The position numbers and the translations under genes are program-made. Positions 17,440-26,665 of a stretch of 64,000 nt of DNA are shown piece after piece. Positions within the stretch are counted from its first letter, which is position 1, and each line of letters starts with the position of its first letter. The stretch is from DATJGR01 sp963735085 (GTDB lineage Bacteria; Pseudomonadota; Gammaproteobacteria; Pseudomonadales; Azotimanducaceae): NCBI GenBank assembly GCA_963735085.1, contig CAVTJP010000006.1, positions 186,001 to 250,000 of the forward strand. Direction: 5' to 3'. Under the pieces are notes generated by a model that saw nothing but the letters and a program-made list of their open reading frames with translations, searched no databases and was not told the origin of the DNA.

Positions 17440-18585
17440 TCACCTGCCGGCGGCCGGCGATATGGCGCGCGTCTCAGTCTCTGGCGCAACTACAACACGG
17501 TTCCGGCCCTGAGTCTTCGCCGCATACATGGCGGTGTCGGCCCGGCTCATCAATTGTTCAACGGCCTCACGGGCGCGATATGCCGCGACGCCAACCGAAG
17601 CGGTGACCGCGAAGTCGGGCGCCTTCGGATCGATCACCATGAGTTGGGTCTGGCGCCGCAGTCGATTCGATACTTGCACAGCGTCAGCCAATGTCGCATT
17701 GGTCAGCACCATGACGAACTCTTCCCCGCCGATCCGCGCGACGAAATCCTCCTCGCGCACAACGTTACGCGCGATCTCCGCAAACGCCTTGAGCACTTCG
17801 TCGCCCTGCTTATGGCCAAACAGGTCGTTGACGCGTTTGAAGTGGTCCAGATCCACGTAGCACAGCGCAAACGCGAGGGTCCGACGATCTGCTAATGCTT
17901 TCTGCCGATACAGGTATTCCATCAACTGGCGGCGGTTGTAGAGGCCCGTTAGATCGTCGCGCATCGCCATGTCACGCACGCGCGTCAGCGCCCTCTCCAG
18001 TTCCCTGGTACGCCCCGTCAACTCTTCGCGCAGGCTCGCAACCTGATCCGCAACGACCAGCGCGATCACCAGCAGGACCGAATAGCACCACCAGACGACA
18101 AGCTCATCTGACAAGCTGCCGATGGCGCCCGACTCCACGTGGACAACTAAACCCAGACTTGCTACCGCCCATGTCGACACTGCAACCAAGCGCAATCGCG
18201 AGCGCGTCAGATGCAGCGCGGCAAAATTGAGACCGAGCAGTGTCACCGCGAGCAGCCCGAGGCGGAGCGGCCCGCTGCCAAACCCCGCGGTGGCCACGCA
18301 GCCGAGGCTCGCCCACAACGTCACCGGCAGCCCCAACGAGGCTGACGTGTCGCGCATTCGAAAGTCCGCGATGATCGACAGGGCCAGCAGCACGACACCG
18401 ACCGCAAACACCAACGCCAACAGACTCACCGCGCCGCCGGACATCGTCAGGCGTCCGGATGTCGAACCGCCCCACCACAGCGCAATGAATGCCGCAACCC
18501 CCGCGCCCGTCAGCAGTGACCGGCGAAGGCGCACCAGCGCGTGCGCGAATTGATGTTGTTGAGCTACCGCCACGGTACGGTCCAC
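17440..18585 (-). CDS. Membrane-bound diguanylate cyclase
   Basis: This 381-residue protein has about six membrane segments in residues 25-190, a short coiled linker, and a C-terminal GGDEF domain. The active site reads ARIGGEEFVMVL. REED five residues upstream is an RxxD product-inhibition site, so the enzyme is probably active and feedback-inhibited. It makes cyclic-di-GMP from GTP at the inner membrane. The start is a GTG. It lies 37 bp upstream of the PilZ-GGDEF-EAL gene on the same strand, so a maker and a dual-domain protein are likely co-expressed. A TTGACA at 18690-18685 (minus) could be its -35, although the -10 is poor. Confidence 0.93.
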   Translation of the reverse strand: MDRTVAVAQQHQFAHALVRLRRSLLTGAGVAAFIALWWGGSTSGRLTMSGGAVSLLALVFAVGVVLLALSIIADFRMRDTSASLGLPVTLWASLGCVATAGFGSGPLRLGLLAVTLLGLNFAALHLTRSRLRLVAVSTWAVASLGLVVHVESGAIGSLSDELVVWWCYSVLLVIALVVADQVASLREELTGRTRELERALTRVRDMAMRDDLTGLYNRRQLMEYLYRQKALADRRTLAFALCYVDLDHFKRVNDLFGHKQGDEVLKAFAEIARNVVREEDFVARIGGEEFVMVLTNATLADAVQVSNRLRRQTQLMVIDPKAPDFAVTASVGVAAYRAREAVEQLMSRADTAMYAAKTQGRNRVVVAPETETRAISPAAGR

Positions 18586-18692
18586 ACCCGAATTGAAGAC
18601 ATTCTAAAGTACCGCGCAACCACCGATGTATCGACGCGCGGAAGGGCTTGTAATGGCTTTGTAACGCATCACGCGGCGTTCGACTGTCAACG

Positions 18693-20171
18693 CTACAGCA
18701 GCGTCTTCGACACAGCGTTGGCCCAACCATTCATCAGCCTATCGCGCAGCGTCACGTCCATGGTCGGCTCGAATGCGCGTTGCAGTTGCCACAATTTGCC
18801 GACCTCACCGAGTGAGGCAAACAATCCGCCGCCGAGCGCGGCAAGCATGCCGGCACCGAGCGCCGTGGTTTCGGTCATCGCGGGGCGTTCCACGCGAACG
18901 GCCGCGATATCGGCGAGCGCCTGACACAGCCAATCATTGGCCACCATGCCACCATCCACGCGCAGGCACGTTACAGCGGCACCGTCGCGCGTCAGCGCCG
19001 CCAACAAATCCGCCGACTGGTACGCAACGCTCGCCAGGGTTGCGGCGATGAGATCGTCGCGATTCGAGTCGAGCGACAGACCGCATACGAGTCCACGCGC
19101 GTCCGGCCGCCAATGCGGTGCGCCGAGCCCGGTGAACGCCGGCACAACGTAGACGCCGCCCGCGTCGACACCGCTGCGTCGCGCGGCCGCTTCGGATTCG
19201 GCGGCGGTATCTATGAGGCGCAGCGTGTCTCGCAACCACTTCACCGCGGCGCCCGCGACAAAGATGCTGCCCTCAACCGCGTAGGTTGGAGCGCCGTCGA
19301 TACGGTAGCCGACGGTCGACAGCAATCCGTGCTGCGAGCGAATCAATCGCTCGCCGGTATTCGTCACCAGGAAGCACCCCGTTCCGTACGTGCTCTTTGT
19401 CATGCCAACGTCGAAACACGCCTGGCCGATCAGCGCAGCCTGCTGATCACCAGCGACGCCGAGGATGGGCACCGCGGCGCCCAACCACTTCGCGTCGGCG
19501 ATACCAAAGTCGCCAGCACAATCACGAACGGCAGGCAACAGGCTGGCGGGTATCTCGAAATACCGCAGCAGTTCCGGGTCCCATCGTTGCCGACCAATAT
19601 CGAATAGTTGCGTGCGCGACGCGTTGGTCGCGTCGGTCACATGTTTCGCGCCTGACGTCAGCCGCCAAATCAGGAAACTATCGACGGTACCGAATCGCAG
19701 CGTGCCTTTCGCGGCGCGCGCTCTGAGCCCTGCAATGTTGTCGAGCAGCCAGGCAATCTTGGTACTCGAGAAGTACGGATCGATGACAAGGCCGGTGGCG
19801 GCCGCGATCGTATCGGCCATGCCGTCGGCACGAGCACGTTCACACCGCGGCGTGGTCCGCCGATCCTGCCAGACGATCGCGTTGTGTACCGGTTCGCCCG
19901 ATTCGGCGTCCCAGATTACGGTCGTCTCGCGTTGATTCGTGATGCCGATGCCGGTCAGCGCTCGCGCCTCAATGCTCGCGTTGGTAAGTGCGCCACGTGC
20001 CGCATATAACGTCGTCTGCCACAGCACCTCCGGATCGTGTTCCACCCACCCATCGCGCGGAAACGTCTGGTCGAATTCGCGTTGGGCGCTACCGAGCACG
20101 CAACCAACGCGATCGAACACCAGGGCGCGCGTGCTCGACGTGCCCTGGTCTATCGCCAATACGTAGTCCAT
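18693..20171 (-). CDS. glpK: Glycerol kinase
   Basis: This 492-residue FGGY kinase phosphorylates glycerol to glycerol-3-phosphate. The N-terminal AIDQGTSSTRALVFD is the phosphate-binding loop. GITNQRETTVIWD contributes to the glycerol site, and the FGGY_C half contains RVDGGMVANDWLCQ. Length matches the family. The ATG is preceded by GGAGAGG. No glpF, glpD or glpR lies beside it, so uptake and oxidation must be encoded elsewhere. It is divergent from nrdA across 416 bp, and a putative NrdR box sits only 25 bp from its start codon. Confidence 0.97.
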   Translation of the reverse strand: MDYVLAIDQGTSSTRALVFDRVGCVLGSAQREFDQTFPRDGWVEHDPEVLWQTTLYAARGALTNASIEARALTGIGITNQRETTVIWDAESGEPVHNAIVWQDRRTTPRCERARADGMADTIAAATGLVIDPYFSSTKIAWLLDNIAGLRARAAKGTLRFGTVDSFLIWRLTSGAKHVTDATNASRTQLFDIGRQRWDPELLRYFEIPASLLPAVRDCAGDFGIADAKWLGAAVPILGVAGDQQAALIGQACFDVGMTKSTYGTGCFLVTNTGERLIRSQHGLLSTVGYRIDGAPTYAVEGSIFVAGAAVKWLRDTLRLIDTAAESEAAARRSGVDAGGVYVVPAFTGLGAPHWRPDARGLVCGLSLDSNRDDLIAATLASVAYQSADLLAALTRDGAAVTCLRVDGGMVANDWLCQALADIAAVRVERPAMTETTALGAGMLAALGGGLFASLGEVGKLWQLQRAFEPTMDVTLRDRLMNGWANAVSKTLL

Positions 20172-20196
20172 TTGCCTCTCCGCCCAGATCCTTTAA

Positions 20197-20212
20197 ACAC
20201 AATATCTAGTGG
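20197..20212. promoter_or_regulatory. NrdR-box-like site
   Basis: ACACAATATCTAGTGG matches the NrdR consensus acaCwAtATaTwGtgt at 14 of 16 positions. NrdR boxes usually come as pairs spaced by whole helical turns. The only second candidate seen is a poor one at 20333-20348. The site is 375 bp from the nrdA ATG and 25 bp from the glpK ATG. Confidence 0.5.
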
Positions 20213-20364
20213 TTACTGCGGCTTCAATAGGCGCCCGAATGCGCCGCAACCAACGCCGCCGGCTCATGCACAGGGGACCCACCGTTACAGCACAGGTTTT
20301 CCACAGCTTTCACCTTGCATTCGAGGTGCACACCGCATTATCTTGTATCTTCCTCGCCATCAAA

Positions 20365-20378
20365 CCCAACATGTTGGG
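20365..20378. promoter_or_regulatory. Perfect 14-bp palindrome in the nrdA leader
   Basis: CCCAACATGTTGGG is a perfect palindrome. With one extra G on the right it extends to AACCC...GGGGTT. It lies about 20 bp downstream of a possible -10 and 210 bp before nrdA. It could be a repressor operator or an RNA hairpin. I do not recognise the cognate protein. Confidence 0.45.
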
Positions 20379-20587
20379 GTTCGCATGAATCTACAACCTG
20401 CTGTCGTCACCGCGCATTGGACGCCCGCACGACCAGTGGCAGAGGAGCGAACGAGGCAAATCCGACGCACCGGCAACCCAAAGTGGCAAACACAAGGTGT
20501 TGTGGTCAGTGCGCCGGGAATCAGGCGGAACGGGCAACGCCGACAAACAACCCATTTCGAACCGAACACCGGGGAGTGACATCACCT

Positions 20588-23503
20588 ATGCAAACGGACA
20601 CGCAACAGCGCACCCGCGCTACTCAGGACTCTCAGACGCCCTCGCGCCTGCCGCCGTCAGCATCTATCGCGGCTACTGCGCCGGGGCAGCTACGCGTAAT
20701 AAAGCGCAACGGCACGGTCGTCTCGTACGACGACAGCAAGATCGCCGTCGCGATGACGAAGGCATTTCTCGCTGTTGAAGGCGGCACCGCCGCCGCGTCG
20801 TCGCGCATTCGGGAGCAGGTCGGCAATCTCGTCGACCAGATGACCGGAACGTTCCGGCGACGCTTCCCGTCCGGCGGCACGATTCACATCGAAGATATCC
20901 AGGATCAGGTCGAACTCGCGCTGATGCGGTCCGGCGAGCACAAAGTAGCTCGCGACTACGTGCTGTATCGGGATGCCCGAGCGCGCGCGCGCGCAGAACG
21001 CAAACCGGAGGTCGCGCCGCTCAAAACCTCGCTTTCAATCACCCGCGCCGACGGTAGCCGGACCCCGCTCGATGTCGAGCGGTTACGCACGGTGGCCATC
21101 GAAGCGTGCGCCGGTCTGAAAGACGTCGACGGTGAGCGGATCATCATCGAGGCGCTGAACAACATGTACGACGGCATTTCCGAGCACGACGTCGCCACCT
21201 CGGTGCTGATTGCCGCGCGGACGCTGGTCGAAGAAGAGCCGAACTACACGTTCGTGACCGCACGCATCCTGCTCGACGACCTGCGCGCCGAAGCGTTGAC
21301 GTTTCTCGGCGTACAGGCGCCAGAGGCGGCAACCGGAGACTTTCGGGCTACACAATCGCAAATGCACGATGTCTATCCGGTCGCGCTGAAGGCGTTCATC
21401 GAACGCGGCACCACGCTGGAACTCCTCTCCAGCGAGTTGCGCAAGTTCGATCTCGACGCACTCGGCACGGCACTGAAAGCTGAACGCGACCACAATTTCA
21501 CCTATCTCGGATTGCAGACGCTGTACGACCGTTACTTCATCCACAGCAACGAAATCCGCTTCGAGCTGCCGCAGGTGTTCTTCATGCGCGTCGCGATGGG
21601 ACTTGCACTCGAAGAAGCAGACCGCACCGCGCGGGCGATCGAGTTTTACGACCTGCTGTCATCGTTCGACTACATGAGTTCAACGCCGACGTTGTTCAAC
21701 GCGGGCACACTGCGCTCGCAGTTGTCGTCGTGCTTCTTAACGACGGTCCCCGATGACCTCGACGGGATCTATCGCGCCATTCACGACAACGCGATGTTGT
21801 CGAAGTGGGCTGGCGGCCTCGGTAACGACTGGACGCCGGTGCGTGCGCTCGGTGCGTACATCAAAGGCACCAATGGAAAGTCGCAAGGCGTGGTGCCCTT
21901 TCTGAAGGTCGTCAACGACACCGCGGTCGCCGTGAACCAGGGCGGCAAACGCAAAGGCGCGGTGTGCTCGTACCTCGAAACGTGGCACCTCGACATCGAA
22001 GAGTTCGTCGAACTGCGCAAGAACACCGGCGACGACCGCCGCCGCACCCATGACATGAACACCGCGAACTGGGTACCCGACCTGTTCATGAAGCGCGTTT
22101 TCGAAGACGGCACTTGGACGTTGTTCTCGCCCAGCGACGTGCCGGATCTACACGACCAGTACGGCCTCGCGTTCGAGCATCGCTACACCGCGTACGAGCG
22201 CATGACAGAAACTGGTGAATTGCCGCTGTTCAAACGCGTTCGGGCGCAGGACCTGTGGCGCAAGATGTTGTCGATGCTGTTCGAAACGGGGCATCCGTGG
22301 ATCACGTTCAAGGACGCCTGCAACGTGCGCTCGCCGCAACAGCATGTCGGCGTAGTGCATTCGTCGAACCTGTGCACCGAGATCACGCTGAATACGTCGG
22401 CCGACGAAATCGCCGTCTGCAACCTGGGCTCGATCAACCTCGTCCAGCACGTTGGCCCGGACGGTCTCGACCTCGACAAATTGCGCCGGACAGTGCGCAC
22501 TGCGGTACGGATGCTCGATAACGTCATCGACATCAACTACTACTCGGTACAACAGGCGCGTGCGTCGAATATGCGTCATCGGCCGGTCGGGCTCGGCATC
22601 ATGGGCTTTCAGGATGCGCTGTATAAGTTACGCATCGCCTACGGTTCCGACGCGGCCGTTGAATTCGCTGACCGCTCGATGGAGGCGGTGAGCTATTTCG
22701 CAATCGAAGCATCGAGCGATCTCGCCAGTGAGCGGGGTAGTTATCCGAGCTTCGAAGGCTCACTGTGGAGCCGCGGCAATCTGCCGCTGGATTCGCTGCG
22801 CAACCTCGAACGCGAGCGCGGCAAGCAATATCTCGAAGCGAACTACGACTCGACGCTCGATTGGGAAACACTGCGCACCAAGGTGAAAACCTCTGGCATG
22901 CGCAACTCCAACGTAATGGCTATCGCACCGACCGCGACAATCGCAAACATCACCGGTGTGTCGCAATCGATCGAGCCGACGTACCAGAACCTCTACGTGA
23001 AGTCGAACCTGTCGGGCGAGTTCACCGTCGTGAATCCGTACATGGTCCACGATTTGAAGGCGCTCGATCTGTGGGACAACGTCATGGTCAACGATCTGAA
23101 ATACTACGATGGCAGCCTGCGCGCGATCGACCGCGTACCAGAGAACCTGAAGCAACTCTATGCAACCGCGTTCGAGGTGGAGCCGCGCTGGCTGGTCGAT
23201 GCCGGGGCCCGGCGCCAGAAATGGATCGACCAGGCGCAATCGTTGAATCTATACATTGCCGGCGCATCCGGGAAAAAGCTCGACATCACGTATCGAATGG
23301 CGTGGATTCGCGGTTTGAAAACCACCTACTACCTGCGTTCGCTCAGCGCCACGAGCACTGAAAAATCGACGGTGGATCGCGGCAAGCTCAACGCAGTGGC
23401 CACGGGCGGTACGAGCCAGGCGACAACGTCGGCACCGGGCGCCGAATCGGACGCGCCGCTGGCGTGCTCGATCGACAATCCCGATTGCGAAGCGTGCCAA
23501 TAG
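20588..23503 (+). CDS. nrdA: Class Ia ribonucleoside-diphosphate reductase, alpha subunit
   Basis: This 971-residue catalytic subunit reduces ribonucleoside diphosphates. Two ATP cones lie at the N-terminus: LRVIKRNGTVVSYDDSKI near residue 38, and a second, weaker one beginning LSITRADGSRTPLD near 147. This arrangement is known from Pseudomonas NrdA. The barrel contains NAGTLRSQLSSC (active-site Cys), NLCTEITLNTS and MAIAPTATIANITG. The tail ends CSIDNPDCEACQ with the redox cysteines. GGGGAG lies 11 bp before the ATG; a longer frame exists but lacks homology. nrdB follows after 18 bp. Confidence 0.97.
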   Translation: MQTDTQQRTRATQDSQTPSRLPPSASIAATAPGQLRVIKRNGTVVSYDDSKIAVAMTKAFLAVEGGTAAASSRIREQVGNLVDQMTGTFRRRFPSGGTIHIEDIQDQVELALMRSGEHKVARDYVLYRDARARARAERKPEVAPLKTSLSITRADGSRTPLDVERLRTVAIEACAGLKDVDGERIIIEALNNMYDGISEHDVATSVLIAARTLVEEEPNYTFVTARILLDDLRAEALTFLGVQAPEAATGDFRATQSQMHDVYPVALKAFIERGTTLELLSSELRKFDLDALGTALKAERDHNFTYLGLQTLYDRYFIHSNEIRFELPQVFFMRVAMGLALEEADRTARAIEFYDLLSSFDYMSSTPTLFNAGTLRSQLSSCFLTTVPDDLDGIYRAIHDNAMLSKWAGGLGNDWTPVRALGAYIKGTNGKSQGVVPFLKVVNDTAVAVNQGGKRKGAVCSYLETWHLDIEEFVELRKNTGDDRRRTHDMNTANWVPDLFMKRVFEDGTWTLFSPSDVPDLHDQYGLAFEHRYTAYERMTETGELPLFKRVRAQDLWRKMLSMLFETGHPWITFKDACNVRSPQQHVGVVHSSNLCTEITLNTSADEIAVCNLGSINLVQHVGPDGLDLDKLRRTVRTAVRMLDNVIDINYYSVQQARASNMRHRPVGLGIMGFQDALYKLRIAYGSDAAVEFADRSMEAVSYFAIEASSDLASERGSYPSFEGSLWSRGNLPLDSLRNLERERGKQYLEANYDSTLDWETLRTKVKTSGMRNSNVMAIAPTATIANITGVSQSIEPTYQNLYVKSNLSGEFTVVNPYMVHDLKALDLWDNVMVNDLKYYDGSLRAIDRVPENLKQLYATAFEVEPRWLVDAGARRQKWIDQAQSLNLYIAGASGKKLDITYRMAWIRGLKTTYYLRSLSATSTEKSTVDRGKLNAVATGGTSQATTSAPGAESDAPLACSIDNPDCEACQ

Positions 23504-23521
23504 AATCAAGGAGGATGACGC

Positions 23522-24778
23522 ATGTTGACATGGGATGACTACGAGGAACCGGCCGCGACACCGCCGCCGCGGGCCAATGCCGTCGAACGTACCGAAGCGC
23601 CGCCGGCACCGCTAGCGCTCGCGCCCACGCCACGCGCATCGGTGGCCGAGGTCGAGTTACCGCCGGTCGTCGATGCCGATCGATCCAATCTGGAAAAGGC
23701 ACAGGCCGCGGTGGCCGCGCTCGATCCGAAAGCCGAGTTCCGCGCCTACGAAGGCTCGTTAGAGCGGGTGACCGTGGATCAGAAGCGGATGATCAACTGC
23801 CGCGCCGATCTGAATCAACTGGTGCCGTTCAAATACGATTGGGCGTGGCAGAAGTATCTTGATGGTTGCGCAAACCACTGGATGCCGCAGGAAATCAACA
23901 TGACGGCGGACATCGCGTTGTGGAAGACCGACGGTGGTCTGTCCGACGACGAGCGCCGAATCGTCAAGCGGAGTCTCGGCTTCTTCTCGACCGCAGATTC
24001 GCTGGTGGCGAACAATCTGGTGCTGGCGATCTATCGGCTGGTCACGAACCCGGAATGTCGCCAATACCTGCTGCGACAAGCGTTCGAGGAAGCGATTCAC
24101 ACACACGCATATCAATACGTGATCGAGTCGCTCGGCATGGACGAAGGCGAGATCTTCAACATGTACCACGAGGTACCCGCTGTTGCGCGCAAAGCATCGT
24201 GGGCGCTGAAGTACACGCGCGACCTGTCGGATCCCACATTCACGACCGGCACGATCGAAGCCGACAAAGATCTGTTGAAGAACCTGATTGCGTACTACTG
24301 CGTGCTCGAAGGCATCTTCTTCTACTGCGGGTTCACGCAGATTCTGTCTATGGGCCGGCGCAACAAGATGACCGGCACGGCGGAACAGTTCCAGTACATC
24401 CTGCGCGATGAATCGATGCACGTGAACTTCGGCATCGACGTCATCAACCAGATCAAGTTCGAGAACCCGCAACTGTGGGACGACGAAGTGCGCAATCGCG
24501 CATCGCAAATGATTCTGGAAGGCACACAACTCGAAATCGAGTACGCGCGTGATTCGATGCCCCGCGGCGTGGTCGGCATGAACGCGAACATGATGGCGGA
24601 GTATTTGCAGTTCATCGCCAATCGCCGCCTGGCACAGATCGGTCTTGCAGAGCAGTTTCCCGGCGTGAAGAATCCATTCCCATGGATGTCCGAGATCATG
24701 GACCTGAAGAAGGAAAAGAACTTCTTCGAAACCCGCGTCACCGAGTATCAAACCGGCGGCGCGTTGAGTTGGGATTGA
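23522..24778 (+). CDS. nrdB: Class Ia ribonucleoside-diphosphate reductase, beta subunit
   Basis: This 418-residue subunit holds the diiron centre that generates the tyrosyl radical for NrdA. The metal ligands are visible in FEEAIHTHAYQYV and RDESMHVNFGID. The Tyr in HTHAYQ is in the radical position. The first 60 residues are Pro/Ala-rich and probably flexible. The C-terminal tail TEYQTGGALSWD is the peptide that docks into NrdA. A strong AAGGAGG precedes the ATG by 7 bp. It is cotranscribed with nrdA. Confidence 0.97.
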   Translation: MLTWDDYEEPAATPPPRANAVERTEAPPAPLALAPTPRASVAEVELPPVVDADRSNLEKAQAAVAALDPKAEFRAYEGSLERVTVDQKRMINCRADLNQLVPFKYDWAWQKYLDGCANHWMPQEINMTADIALWKTDGGLSDDERRIVKRSLGFFSTADSLVANNLVLAIYRLVTNPECRQYLLRQAFEEAIHTHAYQYVIESLGMDEGEIFNMYHEVPAVARKASWALKYTRDLSDPTFTTGTIEADKDLLKNLIAYYCVLEGIFFYCGFTQILSMGRRNKMTGTAEQFQYILRDESMHVNFGIDVINQIKFENPQLWDDEVRNRASQMILEGTQLEIEYARDSMPRGVVGMNANMMAEYLQFIANRRLAQIGLAEQFPGVKNPFPWMSEIMDLKKEKNFFETRVTEYQTGGALSWD

Positions 24779-24817
24779 TTTTCGACCGCCGCTAACGCAT
24801 CGGAGAATCGTTGCCAG

Positions 24818-26665
24818 ATGATGCGCAAATTCGCCATTGTCATCGTAATCCTGCTTGCGGCAGCACTCGGCTACGCGTATTGGCCGCACCACGAGGCGCC
24901 ACCGCCGGTGGCCGATCAGGCAACACTGCGCCATACGCCCCTCGGCCCCGTCGTTGGGTTCGTCGATGCATACGGAGCGCAAGCGTGGCTCGGCCTGCCG
25001 TATGCGGCACCGCCGGTCGGCGACCTCCGCTGGAAAGCCCCGCGGCCGCCGAAGCCGTGGCACAAGCCCCGCGAAGCGCTCGCGATCGGCAACATGTGCG
25101 TGCAGTTTCCGTCGTTGTTGTCCGGCGCGGGACGCCGACCCAAAACGAACGCGCCGGTCGGTAGCGAGAACTGCCTGTATCTGAACGTCTGGTCGCCGCC
25201 TTTCGCACCGAACGCGGTTCCAAGCGGCACGCCGGCCCGTCCCGTGATGTTCTGGATTCACGGCGGAGGCAACAGCATCGGCCACGGCGGCAGTTACAAC
25301 GGCGCGCATCTGGCCACGTCACAGAATGTACTGGTGGTCACGATCAATTATCGCCTCGGCCCGTTCGGCTGGTTTTCGCATCCGGCGCTGCGCAGTGATA
25401 GCGCGTCACCGGAGGACAACTCGGGCAACTATGGCTTGCTCGACGCCATTGCGGCACTGCACTGGGTTCGCGACAACATCGCGGCGTTCGGCGGCAATCC
25501 GAACAACGTGACGATTTTCGGTGAATCGGCCGGTGGCACCGACGTCCTCGCGTTGCTGGCGTCGCCGCTGGCAAAGGGCCTGTTCCAGCGCGCAATCGTT
25601 GAAAGCGGTGGGCTGTCCGTCAGCCCACGCAGCGTCGCGGAAAACTATCACGACGATGCGGCAAATCCGGGACACCCGTTCAGTGGACGCGAAACGGTCG
25701 ACCGGCTGTTGATCGAAGAAGGCAAGGCGCCCGATGCCGCCAGCGCGAAATCGCTACAGAATTCGATGACGCCCGATGCAATACACACGCTGCTGATGAG
25801 CGCGACGGCCAGCAACATCATGAAGCTCTACAACGGTGGCTCGTTTGGCATGATCAGCTGGCCGGGGCTGATAGCGGATGGAACGGTGCTGCCAACCGAT
25901 TTCGATGCGTCGAAGACGTTCTCGGACCCGACGAAATACAACGCGGTCCCGACGATCCTCGGTACGAACCGTGACGAGGTCGCGCTGTTCATGGCGCGCG
26001 ATCCGCGCTGGGTCAAGTATCGGCTGTGGATCTTCCCGCGCCTGAAGGACCAGGCGGCGTATCTGCGTCAGGTACGCTACCAGACCGATGCGTGGCGGAT
26101 TCGCGGCGTCAACGATATCGCGCGCGCGATGAACCAATCGCAACCCGGCCACGTGTTCGCGTACCGATTCGATTGGGACGAAGAGCCATCGGTGATGGGC
26201 TATGACCTGTCAAAGGCGCTCGGCGCGGCACATGGTCTCGAGATCGCGTTCGTATTCGGCGAATTCAAACGCGGTCTGGGACTCGGCTACCTGTATCCGG
26301 ACACGCCCGCGCGCGATGCGCTGTCCAACAGCATGATGTCCTACTGGTCGCAGTTCGCGTATACGGGCAACCCGGCAACCGGTCGCAAGAGTAACCAGCC
26401 TCGCTGGCAGCCCTGGGGCAGTGATGGCGAGACGTCGATCATTCTCGACACGCCGCCACCCGGAATTCGCATGACCAGCGATCAGATCACCACCGACAGC
26501 CTCAAACAGCGGTTGCTGCACGACACATCGATCACCGATCAACGCGAACGGTGCGAACTCTATGCACAGCTGTTCCGTGGCGCATCGTTCGATCGTAACG
26601 AGTACTTGCACTTCGGCAAGCCAGGCTGCGGCAATTATGATCCGGAGTCGTTTCGCCGATTCTGA
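24818..26665 (+). CDS. Type-B carboxylesterase, membrane-anchored or exported
   Basis: This 615-residue alpha/beta hydrolase belongs to the carboxylesterase/p-nitrobenzyl esterase family. A hydrophobic N-terminal segment (FAIVIVILLAAALGYAYW) acts as signal peptide or anchor. The oxyanion region is WIHGGGNSIGHGG, the nucleophile FGESAGGTD, the acid Glu in GTNRDEVALF and the His in AAHGLEIAFVFGEF. It therefore probably hydrolyses esters in or facing the periplasm; the substrate is unknown. Its 3' end overlaps the convergent glutamate dehydrogenase gene by 31 bp. Confidence 0.93.
   Translation: MMRKFAIVIVILLAAALGYAYWPHHEAPPPVADQATLRHTPLGPVVGFVDAYGAQAWLGLPYAAPPVGDLRWKAPRPPKPWHKPREALAIGNMCVQFPSLLSGAGRRPKTNAPVGSENCLYLNVWSPPFAPNAVPSGTPARPVMFWIHGGGNSIGHGGSYNGAHLATSQNVLVVTINYRLGPFGWFSHPALRSDSASPEDNSGNYGLLDAIAALHWVRDNIAAFGGNPNNVTIFGESAGGTDVLALLASPLAKGLFQRAIVESGGLSVSPRSVAENYHDDAANPGHPFSGRETVDRLLIEEGKAPDAASAKSLQNSMTPDAIHTLLMSATASNIMKLYNGGSFGMISWPGLIADGTVLPTDFDASKTFSDPTKYNAVPTILGTNRDEVALFMARDPRWVKYRLWIFPRLKDQAAYLRQVRYQTDAWRIRGVNDIARAMNQSQPGHVFAYRFDWDEEPSVMGYDLSKALGAAHGLEIAFVFGEFKRGLGLGYLYPDTPARDALSNSMMSYWSQFAYTGNPATGRKSNQPRWQPWGSDGETSIILDTPPPGIRMTSDQITTDSLKQRLLHDTSITDQRERCELYAQLFRGASFDRNEYLHFGKPGCGNYDPESFRRF

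Larger units (their letters stand above)
20172..20587. promoter_or_regulatory. glpK-nrdA divergent control region (no gene seen)
   Basis: This 416-bp stretch has no convincing coding frame. The frame open through its right part is the in-frame upstream extension of nrdA and has no protein-like motif. It holds an NrdR-like box, a DnaA-box-like TTTTCCACA at 20297-20305, a possible promoter (TTGCAT at 20315-20320, 18 bp, TATCTT at 20339-20344) and a perfect 14-bp palindrome. If the promoter is right, nrdA has a leader of over 200 nt. No riboswitch family was recognised. Confidence 0.6.

Noticed and set aside
20333..20348. Second NrdR box in the nrdA leader
   Set aside because: It matches only 11 of 16 positions and lacks the usual spacing to the first box. 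Kept only as a remark.
20380..20587. Cobalamin or other riboswitch in the nrdA leader
   Set aside because: The conserved boxes of cobalamin riboswitches were looked for and not found.
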